Shown one piece after another: positions 1 to 5,023 of a stretch of 7,431 nt of DNA. This DNA is from JBOFSQ01 sp051651625 (GTDB lineage Bacteria > Planctomycetota > Planctomycetia > Pirellulales > Thermoguttaceae). The translations under genes and the position numbers were made by a program. Where the stretch lies: assembly GCA_051651625.1 (NCBI GenBank), contig JBOFSQ010000109.1:1-7431 (forward strand), in the 5' to 3' direction. Below the pieces are notes generated by a model. It searched no databases. It was not told the origin of the DNA and was given only the letters and a program-made list of their open reading frames with translations. Each line of letters opens with the position of its first letter. Positions within the stretch are counted from its first letter, which is position 1.

Positions 1-167
1 GCCCCGTTGGGGCTTTCTGGTGTTTGGGTTTCGCGTACCGTGGGTTCGCTCCGCTCACCCACGGCTAAGCTCTTGCTGCCCCGTTGGGGCTTTCTGGTGT
101 TTGGGTTTCGCGTACCGTGGGTTCGCTCCGCTCACCCACGGCTAAGCTCTTGCTGCCCCGTTGGGGC
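1..167. repeat. Tandem 77-bp hairpin repeat, two copies plus a 13-nt partial copy
   Basis: Positions 1-77 and 78-154 are identical by eye, and 155-167 repeats the first 13 nt. Each unit starts with the hairpin GCCCC-GTT-GGGGC (1-13, 78-90, 155-167). It carries a second hairpin, CCGTGGGT / ACCCACGG with an 11-nt loop (38-45/57-64 and 115-122/134-141). The array may continue to the left of the window. It ends cleanly at GGGGC, followed by unrelated AT-richer DNA. Similar hairpin units are, to my recollection, dispersed in planctomycete intergenic DNA. The role is unknown; REP-like element or transcript end are both possible. An open frame runs through it but shows no coding character. Confidence 0.93.
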
Positions 168-194
168 AAATACGCCATTCACGAGTGCAACCCA

Positions 195-251
195 ATTTTA
201 CTACACCTCATTTCGCCCCCCGCTGGTTTTCGGGGAAAATGTGAGTAAAAT
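195..251 (+). promoter_or_regulatory. Possible nested stem-loop in clpC leader
   Basis: ATTTTACT at 195-202 is the exact reverse complement of AGTAAAAT at 244-251. Inside this pair, CCCCG (218-222) can pair with CGGGG (231-235) around an 8-nt loop. The result is a two-level hairpin upstream of clpC. Both stems are short, so it could be chance. It is listed as the only clear symmetry in the clpC leader. Confidence 0.3.
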
Positions 252-373
252 GGCGGACATCTTGCTTCGGGATGCGCAACTGTGTCGCTCCTGCGGTGTG
301 TCGCTAATCGACAAGGATGTGCGGGAGAATCACGCTTGGACGGCCCTCCCAAACTTTCACACACCACAGACTC

Positions 374-379
374 TATAAT
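374..379 (+). promoter_or_regulatory. Consensus -10-like TATAAT immediately before clpC
   Basis: TATAAT lies 5 nt upstream of the clpC ATG. If used as a sigma-70 -10 box, transcription would start at about the ATG and give a leaderless clpC mRNA. This fits the absence of any Shine-Dalgarno sequence before this ATG. No good -35 box sits 16-18 nt further upstream (351-356 reads AAACTT), so a chance match is also plausible. Confidence 0.3.
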
Positions 380-384
380 TTCCT

Positions 385-3063
385 ATGCCCTACGAACGTT
401 TCACCGACCGAGCACGGAAGGTGCTCCAACTCGCAAATCAAGAAGCCCAGCGGTTCAACCACGAATACATTGGGACCGAACACATACTCCTCGGACTCGT
501 CAAAGAAGGGAGTGGTGTCGCGGCTAACGTACTGGCCAATCTCGACATCGACCTCCGCAAAATTCGGCTCGAAGTCGAAAAGCTCGTCCGCAGCGGCCCC
601 GATCTCGTTTCAATGGGACGCCTCCCGCAGACGCCACGCGCCAAAAAAGTCATCGAGTATTCGATGGAAGAAGCGCGGAGTCTCAACCACAACTACGTCG
701 GCACCGAACACCTACTTCTCGGACTCCTCCGCGAACAAGAAGGCGTCGCGGCGCAGGTCTTGATGAACTTGGGTGTACAGCTCGAAAGCGTCCGCGCCGA
801 AGTTCTCAACCTCTTGGGCGACGGGATCGACCCAACCGAGTCCGAACACGAAATGGCTGGCGTCGGCGTGCCGTCGGGACCGGGCGGGATGAAAGGGAAC
901 GCCAACAAAGGTTCCAGCAAAACTCCCGCACTCGACAGCTTCGGACGCGACCTGTCCGAACTGGCCAAACAGAAAAAACTCGACCCCGTTATCGGACGCG
1001 ACAACGAAATCGAACGGACGATGCAAATCCTCGCACGCCGAACGAAAAACAACCCCGTCCTCATCGGCGAGGCTGGCGTCGGCAAGACCGCAATCGTTGA
1101 AGGACTCGCGCAGCGAATCTACGAAGGGAACGTCCCCGAACTTCTCCGCGACAAAAAAATTGTCGTCCTCGATCTTGCGATGATGGTCGCGGGGACGAAG
1201 TATCGCGGCCAGTTTGAAGAACGAATCAAGGCGTTGATGCACGAGATGCGTCGTTCGCGCAGCATCATTTTGTTCATCGACGAACTTCACACGCTCGTCG
1301 GTGCGGGCGGTGCGGAAGGTGCGATGGACGCCGCAAACGTACTCAAACCCGCGCTGTCGCGCGGCGAGATGCAGATCATCGGTGCGACGACGTTCGACGA
1401 GTACCGCAAATACGTCGAAAAAGACACCGCCCTCGAACGCCGGTTCCAAACGGTCATCGTCGAACCGCCGTCGTCGAAAGAGGCGATGGAAATTTTGAAG
1501 GGGCTGCGCGAACGGTACGCGACGCACCACCACGTCACCTACACCGACGAAGCACTCACGACGGCGGTCGAACTTTCTGATCGTTACATCTCCGGTCGAG
1601 CTTTGCCCGACAAGGCGATTGATGTCATCGACGAAGCTGGTGCGCGGATACACCTCAAAACGATGATGCGTCCGCCCGACATGCAAGAGCTTGACAAAGA
1701 ACTTGAGGAGATCAACGTCATCAAAGAGCACGCGGTTGCGAACCAGCAATTTGAGAAGGCGGCTGAACTCCGTGACCGCGTTGACAAAGTCAACAAGAAG
1801 AAGCAGCGGTTGCAAAAAGACTGGAAGAGTCGCGTCGATAGCGGCAGTGGTGTCGTCGATGCGGAGGTGATCGCGGAGGTCGTCTCGAAGATGACGGGCG
1901 TTCCGCTAACTCGTCTCACGACCGAAGATTCCAAACGACTTTTGCGGATGGAAGACGAGTTGCAAAAACGTGTTGTGAGTCAGCGTGAGGCGATAGCGGC
2001 GATCTCGAAAGTTGTTCGCCGGAGCCGCAGTGGTCTTCAAGACCCGAAGCGTCCCATGGGGAGTTTCATTTTTGCGGGGCCGACGGGTGTCGGCAAGACG
2101 CTCCTCGCCAAGGCACTTGCGGAGTTTATGTTTGGCGACGCCGACTCGCTCGTGCAAGTTGACATGTCGGAGTATATGGAGAAACACAACGTCTCGCGGC
2201 TGGTTGGCGCGCCTCCCGGATACGTTGGTTTCGAGGAAGGCGGTCAGTTAACCGAAAAGATTCGGCGGCGGCCTTACAGCGTCGTCTTGCTCGACGAAAT
2301 CGAGAAGGCGCACCCCGACGTTTTCAACATGCTGCTTCAAGTGATGGAGGAAGGGCGACTCACCGACAGTTTTGGCCGCAACATCGACTTCCGCAACACC
2401 ATCGTCATTATGACGACAAACGCCGGAGCCGATGCGATCAAGAACGAATCGGCGTTCGGTTTTCAGAAGCCGTCCGACGACGCAAACTACGACAGCATGA
2501 AGGATCGTGTGAAGGAGCAGATTGAGAAGTTTTTCCGTCCAGAGTTTCTCAATCGTATTGGCGAGGTGATTGTTTTCCGTCACCTTACCGACGACGATCT
2601 TATTCGCGTTATTGATCTTGAGCTTCAAAAGGTTCGTAAGCGTCTTTCGGAGAAAGAGCTTGGACTTGTCTTGACGGACGAGGCGAAGCGTCTGCTTATT
2701 AAGCGTGGTAGCAATCTTGATTACGGTGCGCGTCCGCTGCGTCGCGCACTTGAGGCGAACGTCGAAGACCCGCTTGCCGAGGAGATATTGAAGGGCGAGT
2801 TTGACGGTAAGGAAGTGATATTGCTGGAGGTTATCGAGGTTGGTGACAAGAAGCAGTTTCGTTTTCGCGGCGTGATGCGTGACGACGTTCCGAAGGAGTT
2901 GCGAGACCAGCTTGCGATTGGAGAAGTCGCGGCGGTTGCGCCGCCAGCGGACGAGCCGGTGGTGGAGAAGGAAAAAGAGGTAGCGAAGCCGAAGGAGAAA
3001 AAACCGTCGTCGCGGACGAAACCCGAACGCGAACCGGAGCGTGAACCGGAGTTGGCCCCATGA
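385..3063 (+). CDS. clpC: ATP-dependent Clp protease ATP-binding subunit ClpC
   Basis: AAA+ unfoldase of the HSP100 family that unfolds substrates and feeds them to ClpP in the cytoplasm. The 892-aa protein has two Clp-N repeats (about 1-145; paired HEYIGTEHILLGL and HNYVGTEHLLLGL motifs), then D1 with Walker A GEAGVGKT (228-235), pore loop KYRG (272-275), Walker B ILFIDE (295-300) and arginine fingers near 352-353. A UVR-type middle segment follows (about 430-490; QQFEKAAELRDRV), the feature that marks ClpC rather than ClpA/ClpB. D2 has Walker A GPTGVGKT (565-572), pore loop GYVG (612-615), Walker B VVLLDE (633-638), sensor-1 N679 and sensor-2 GAR (781-783). FGF at 691-693 sits where the ClpP-docking loop (usually [LIV]GF) is expected. 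The tail after about 850 is low-complexity Lys/Glu/Pro with tandem REPE units and is longer than in many ClpCs. No Shine-Dalgarno sequence precedes the ATG, but the Clp-N domain begins right there. The stop overlaps the next gene. Confidence 0.97.
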   Translation: MPYERFTDRARKVLQLANQEAQRFNHEYIGTEHILLGLVKEGSGVAANVLANLDIDLRKIRLEVEKLVRSGPDLVSMGRLPQTPRAKKVIEYSMEEARSLNHNYVGTEHLLLGLLREQEGVAAQVLMNLGVQLESVRAEVLNLLGDGIDPTESEHEMAGVGVPSGPGGMKGNANKGSSKTPALDSFGRDLSELAKQKKLDPVIGRDNEIERTMQILARRTKNNPVLIGEAGVGKTAIVEGLAQRIYEGNVPELLRDKKIVVLDLAMMVAGTKYRGQFEERIKALMHEMRRSRSIILFIDELHTLVGAGGAEGAMDAANVLKPALSRGEMQIIGATTFDEYRKYVEKDTALERRFQTVIVEPPSSKEAMEILKGLRERYATHHHVTYTDEALTTAVELSDRYISGRALPDKAIDVIDEAGARIHLKTMMRPPDMQELDKELEEINVIKEHAVANQQFEKAAELRDRVDKVNKKKQRLQKDWKSRVDSGSGVVDAEVIAEVVSKMTGVPLTRLTTEDSKRLLRMEDELQKRVVSQREAIAAISKVVRRSRSGLQDPKRPMGSFIFAGPTGVGKTLLAKALAEFMFGDADSLVQVDMSEYMEKHNVSRLVGAPPGYVGFEEGGQLTEKIRRRPYSVVLLDEIEKAHPDVFNMLLQVMEEGRLTDSFGRNIDFRNTIVIMTTNAGADAIKNESAFGFQKPSDDANYDSMKDRVKEQIEKFFRPEFLNRIGEVIVFRHLTDDDLIRVIDLELQKVRKRLSEKELGLVLTDEAKRLLIKRGSNLDYGARPLRRALEANVEDPLAEEILKGEFDGKEVILLEVIEVGDKKQFRFRGVMRDDVPKELRDQLAIGEVAAVAPPADEPVVEKEKEVAKPKEKKPSSRTKPEREPEREPELAP

Positions 3064-3320
3064 GTGATCCAGCAGTCAAAGACATAGTGATATGTATGGG
3101 GAGTTCTTGTTTCGCGCGTGGGAACGAGGAGAATCTTCGTGTGATTGAGGGTTTTCTCGACAAGGCCAGCGACCCAGATAGCATCGCGCTTTCGGGAAAG
3201 TGTTGCCTCGGCAAGTGTGCCGAAGGGCCGAACGTCGTCATCGACGACACCCGCTACCCACGGATCGACAAAGGCACGCTACTCGACTTGCTCAATGCGA
3301 AGGCGAGTGGTGGTGAGTGA
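3060..3320 (+). CDS. Small thioredoxin-like [2Fe-2S] ferredoxin (NuoE C-terminal-like)
   Basis: An 86-aa protein resembling the [2Fe-2S] domain of NuoE/HoxE-type subunits, without their N-terminal helical region. The cluster ligands fit C-x4-C (C12, C17; ICMGSSC) and C-x3-C (C49, C53; CCLGKC); C48 is an additional Cys. The motif CAEGPNVVIDD followed by YPRID is typical of this fold. Such stand-alone domains are thought to carry electrons, often in hydrogenase or dehydrogenase sets, but no such partner is in this window. The start overlaps the clpC stop by 4 nt (ATGA), and CGGAG inside the clpC end (3047-3051) provides a ribosome binding site 8 nt upstream. Co-transcription and translational coupling with clpC are therefore likely. 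The real electron partner and any link to proteolysis are unknown. Confidence 0.88.
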   Translation: MSDPAVKDIVICMGSSCFARGNEENLRVIEGFLDKASDPDSIALSGKCCLGKCAEGPNVVIDDTRYPRIDKGTLLDLLNAKASGGE

Positions 3321-3331
3321 TGAGTGCAGCG

Positions 3332-3373
3332 CAATAAGACCTATACGTCCTATAGGACATATAGGTCTTATTG
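3332..3373. repeat. 42-nt near-perfect palindrome (TATAGG/CCTATA type)
   Basis: The arms 3332-3352 and 3353-3373 are reverse complements with a single mismatch, C3346 opposite A3359. In RNA from the minus strand this pair would be a G-U wobble, so the fold is uninterrupted only in that orientation. Each arm carries AATAAGACCTATA, and the centre is CC-TATA-GG. It begins 11 nt after the ferredoxin stop. It lacks a GC-rich stem plus U-tract, so it is not a classical intrinsic terminator, but it may end or stabilise the clpC transcript. From memory, related palindromes occur in many copies in gut planctomycetes and relatives. Confidence 0.9.
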
Positions 3374-3404
3374 TAGTCGTGTGAACACCAACAACCAACA
3401 AAAA

Positions 3405-3409
3405 AGGAG
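3405..3409 (+). promoter_or_regulatory. Ribosome binding site of the DUF4870 gene
   Basis: AGGAG preceded by a run of A lies 8 nt before the ATG at 3418. It is the strongest Shine-Dalgarno match in the window and fixes this start. Confidence 0.85.
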
Positions 3410-3417
3410 ACTTCACC

Positions 3418-3816
3418 ATGAGCGACGATCAAGCAACGTTTACTGTCGAGAGCGGCGTCGTTTCGACGCAACGTTTTTGGGGGATGGAGGAGAACAACTA
3501 CTGTCTTCTCATGCACCTTTCGCAGTTTGCCAATGCAGTTGTGCCGATGGCTGGGATTGCGTTACCGATTGTGATGTGGGCGACCAACCGCGACAAGTCG
3601 CCAGTGATTGACGCGCACGGCAAGAACATCGTAAACTGGTTGATATCGGCGTTCATCTATGCAGTGATTTCTGGATTGTTGTGTTTGGTGATCGTCGGAT
3701 TCCTGACGCTGATCGTGCTTTTGGTTCTGATGGTCGTCTTCCCAATCGTTGGCGCGATCAAGGCGTCCAATGGCGAAGTGTGGAAATACCCGATGACGAT
3801 TTCGTTTATCAAATGA
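3418..3816 (+). CDS. DUF4870 domain-containing membrane protein
   Basis: A 132-aa small integral membrane protein of the DUF4870 (Tic20-like) family, function unknown. Family signatures visible are MHLSQFA (32-38), a first hydrophobic segment (about 38-56) ending in the W-x4-DKSP.ID.HGKN.VNW motif (54-74), a long hydrophobic stretch that can form two more helices (about 73-95 and 96-115), and the closing KASNGE.WKYP.TISFIK. The N-terminal 25 residues are polar and presumably cytoplasmic. The start is well supported: AAGGAGA (3404-3410) lies about 7 nt before the ATG. The stop codon's last base begins a 15-nt sequence that recurs before atpC, which suggests that this gene and atpC were once adjacent. 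Confidence 0.88.
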   Translation: MSDDQATFTVESGVVSTQRFWGMEENNYCLLMHLSQFANAVVPMAGIALPIVMWATNRDKSPVIDAHGKNIVNWLISAFIYAVISGLLCLVIVGFLTLIVLLVLMVVFPIVGAIKASNGEVWKYPMTISFIK

Positions 3817-3830
3817 AGGAAAACTTCCAA
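3816..3830 (+). repeat. Left copy of 15-nt direct repeat bracketing the PIN module
   Basis: AAGGAAAACTTCCAA here is identical to 4617-4631. The similarity extends imperfectly 9 nt leftwards (TATCA-A in both). This copy starts at the last base of the DUF4870 stop. The copy at 4617 supplies the ribosome binding site and the first base of the start codon of atpC. It also contains a tiny inverted repeat, GGAA-AAC-TTCC. Confidence 0.9.
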
Positions 3831-3870
3831 CAGGACATGTGTGCAAACAGTCCCACAGTGATTCAGCCCC

Positions 3871-4380
3871 ATGACTGCAACCGCAAAGCCAAAGGTTTAC
3901 GTCGAATCATCGACAATCAGTTATCTGACGGCACCGCCAACCGATGAACCGATCCGTCGCGCGAGGCAAATTCTCACGAAACGTTGGTGGGCTTTGCGGG
4001 AGTCATTCGAATTGTACATCTCACAAATGGTCGTTGATGAGATTAAACGTGGCAACAAAGAAGCTGCTGGCTTTAGAATCGACGCCATTACGGGAATACC
4101 GCTACTCGAATATATTCCGCCCGTCCCGCTTTTGGCACACCGATTGTTGCAAGTCAGAGCCTTTCCCGCAAACGAGGAAGCAGATGCAGTTCACGTTGCC
4201 TATGCCGCTGTTTACGGCATGGATTTTCTGGTCACTTGGAACCAGAAGCACATTGCGAACGATATGCCGCGTCGTTTTGTTGAGAAGATTCTTTCTGAGT
4301 CCGGCGCAAAACCGCCGCGATTGTTGACTCCGGAATCACACCTTTTGGAAGTGGAGGACCACAATGTACACGGATATTGA
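3871..4380 (+). CDS. PIN-domain protein, VapC-like probable toxin RNase
   Basis: A 169-aa PIN-domain protein, probably a metal-dependent ribonuclease acting as a type II toxin in the cytoplasm. Visible family features are KVYVESSTISYLT (8-20; the first acidic residue is Glu12 where many PIN proteins have Asp), the 'LTKRWW' helix (35-40), YISQMVVDEIKRGN with Glu57, NEEADAVHVAYA with Asp105, and MDFLVTWNQKHIAN with Asp118 and Asn124. The C-terminal TPESHL motif resembles the 'TP.eL' ending of this subfamily. An in-frame TGA at 3859-3861 rules out a longer protein, and no Shine-Dalgarno sequence precedes the ATG. The last 17 nt overlap the next gene, so the two are probably a functional pair. 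The pair is bracketed by a direct repeat, which suggests acquisition. Activity and target are not shown by the sequence. Confidence 0.85.
   Translation: MTATAKPKVYVESSTISYLTAPPTDEPIRRARQILTKRWWALRESFELYISQMVVDEIKRGNKEAAGFRIDAITGIPLLEYIPPVPLLAHRLLQVRAFPANEEADAVHVAYAAVYGMDFLVTWNQKHIANDMPRRFVEKILSESGAKPPRLLTPESHLLEVEDHNVHGY
4353..4357 (+). promoter_or_regulatory. Ribosome binding site of the candidate antitoxin
   Basis: GGAGG lies 6 nt before ATG 4364 and within the PIN reading frame. It supports a real start for the small overlapping gene. The PIN gene itself has no Shine-Dalgarno sequence, so the downstream partner may be translated more efficiently. Confidence 0.75.
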
Positions 4381-4579
4381 AACGCTAGACTTGACGAATC
4401 AACCGGACGAAGGCGACCCACTCGTTTGGCTGCATGCATACCGAAGGGAACTTTCCAGAAAGTATCCAACGGTCGAAGAGCTTTGTGAATACTGCCGTAC
4501 AGTCCCATCGGTTGAAGAAATCAGCGCGCGTCTAAAACGCGAAATCGCCGAGGAGAAAGCTCTCGCGGCAGCGTCATGA
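4364..4579 (+). CDS. Small protein downstream of PIN gene, candidate antitoxin
   Basis: A 71-aa acidic, mostly helical protein. The central DPLVWLHAYRRELSRKYPT followed by VEELCEYCR recalls small proteins of the 'DPIVEEVR..RE..a..yd...i..ylr' type that often accompany PIN genes. That resemblance is from memory and is not proof. The C-terminal half (about 48-71) is a charged helix, EEISARLKREIAEEKALAAA. GGAGG at 4353-4357, inside the PIN gene, lies 6 nt before this ATG. The 17-nt overlap suggests translational coupling. Toxin-first order is the reverse of the usual VapBC layout. I see no known DNA-binding fold (no AbrB or ribbon-helix-helix signature). It could also be an unrelated accessory protein. 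Confidence 0.7.
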   Translation: MYTDIETLDLTNQPDEGDPLVWLHAYRRELSRKYPTVEELCEYCRTVPSVEEISARLKREIAEEKALAAAS

Positions 4580-4592
4580 CTTTGCCAACAAA

Positions 4593-4619
4593 AATATCAC
4601 ACAAGAATATCACACTAAG
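4593..4619 (+). repeat. Tandem 13-14-nt micro-repeat
   Basis: AATATCACACAAG (4593-4605) is followed directly by AATATCACACTAAG (4606-4619), the same unit with one extra T. It fills most of the gap between the small PIN-linked gene and atpC and runs into the right copy of the 15-nt direct repeat. It could be slippage at an insertion junction. Confidence 0.8.
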
Positions 4620-4631
4620 GAAAACTTCCAA
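4617..4631 (+). repeat. Right copy of 15-nt direct repeat; carries atpC ribosome binding site
   Basis: Identical to 3816-3830. AAGGA (4617-4621) lies 9 nt before the atpC ATG, and the repeat's final A is the A of that ATG. Its counterpart after DUF4870 has no gene at the matching spacing, so this copy is likely the original context of atpC. Confidence 0.9.
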
Positions 4632-5011
4632 TGAAGTGTTTAGTAGTAACTCCAGAGCGGACGGTTGTTGATGTTGAGGCGTCGTCGGTGACGGTGCCGC
4701 TTTATGACGGTGAGATTGGGATTCTTCCCGGTCACACGCCGCTTGTTGGTCGAGTTGGTGCGGGCGAGTTGCGTGTGAAAACGGGTTCGGAGTCGCAGTC
4801 GTTTTACGTTGAGGGCGGATTCGTCGAGGTGCTAAACGACACGGTAAGTTTGATGACAGTGGAGGCGTGTCCGGTCTCGCAGTTAAATCGTAAAGAGTCG
4901 GCAGACGAACTTGCGACCGCACTTGCGCTTCCGTCGCGGACGCCGGAGCTTGCCGAGATCAAATCGCGCCGCGTCGCCAACGCCCGCGCCCGCTTGCGTT
5001 CAAGCCGCTAA
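4631..5011 (+). CDS. atpC: F1 ATP synthase subunit epsilon
   Basis: A 126-aa epsilon subunit of F1, which couples the gamma stalk to the c-ring and can restrain ATP hydrolysis at the cytoplasmic face of the membrane. The N-terminal beta-sandwich (about 1-85) shows CLVVTPERTVVDVEASSV, the signature GEIGILPGHTPLVG (27-40) and FYVEGGFVEVLNDTVSLM. The C-terminal helical part (about 88-126) is short, and I see no clear I/LDxxRA ATP-binding motif, so the inhibitory two-helix arm may be reduced. AAGGA lies 9 nt upstream. No other atp gene is adjacent, whereas atpC normally follows atpD. The upstream neighbour is the inserted PIN module, and before that DUF4870. Confidence 0.93.
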   Translation: MKCLVVTPERTVVDVEASSVTVPLYDGEIGILPGHTPLVGRVGAGELRVKTGSESQSFYVEGGFVEVLNDTVSLMTVEACPVSQLNRKESADELATALALPSRTPELAEIKSRRVANARARLRSSR

Positions 5012-5023
5012 CATTTTTCTTTC

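Larger units (their letters stand above)
168..384 (+). other. clpC upstream region (no confident gene)
   Basis: This 217-nt stretch between the repeat array and clpC is AT-richer at its left end. I see no CIRCE (HrcA) box and no clear CtsR-type operator. It holds a possible stem-loop (195-251), a 9-nt direct repeat TGTGTCGCT (281-289 and 297-305) and a TATAAT at 374-379. A 42-codon open frame (ATG 250, stop 376-378) ends 6 nt before clpC and contains one CxxC. It has no clear ribosome binding site and its codon use does not settle whether it is real, so it is not called as a gene. Confidence 0.5.

Noticed and set aside
1..167. CRISPR array
   Set aside because: The 77-bp units are joined directly with no spacers, and each unit has two hairpins. 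No cas gene is present.
7..378. 123-codon + strand frame across the tandem repeats and clpC leader
   Set aside because: Its first 50 codons translate the hairpin repeats twice and show no protein-like features. Only the last 42 codons are mentioned as a weak possibility.
168..384. CIRCE or CtsR heat-shock operator before clpC
   Set aside because: I looked for TTAGCACTC-N9-GAGTGCTAA and for tandem heptads of the CtsR type and found neither.
712..1815. 367-codon open frame on the minus strand inside clpC
   Set aside because: It is fully antisense to conserved ClpC coding sequence, and its product is Phe/Asp/Arg-biased with no recognisable domain. It arises from the codon bias of clpC.
3332..3373. 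Intrinsic terminator
   Set aside because: The stem is AT-rich and no U-tract follows on either strand. It is kept as a palindromic repeat.
3292..3611. Frames on both strands reading Ser-Tyr-Arg-Thr-Tyr repeats
   Set aside because: These come from translating the 42-nt palindrome and are not conserved-looking proteins.
3837..3947. 36-codon frame before and overlapping the PIN gene, tested as an upstream antitoxin
   Set aside because: It has no properly spaced ribosome binding site and no antitoxin-like sequence, and it overlaps the conserved PIN N-terminus out of frame. The downstream 71-aa gene is a better partner.
4631..5011. The PIN insertion having disrupted atpC or DUF4870
   Set aside because: Both genes have intact ends with family-typical first and last motifs, and atpC retains its ribosome binding site.
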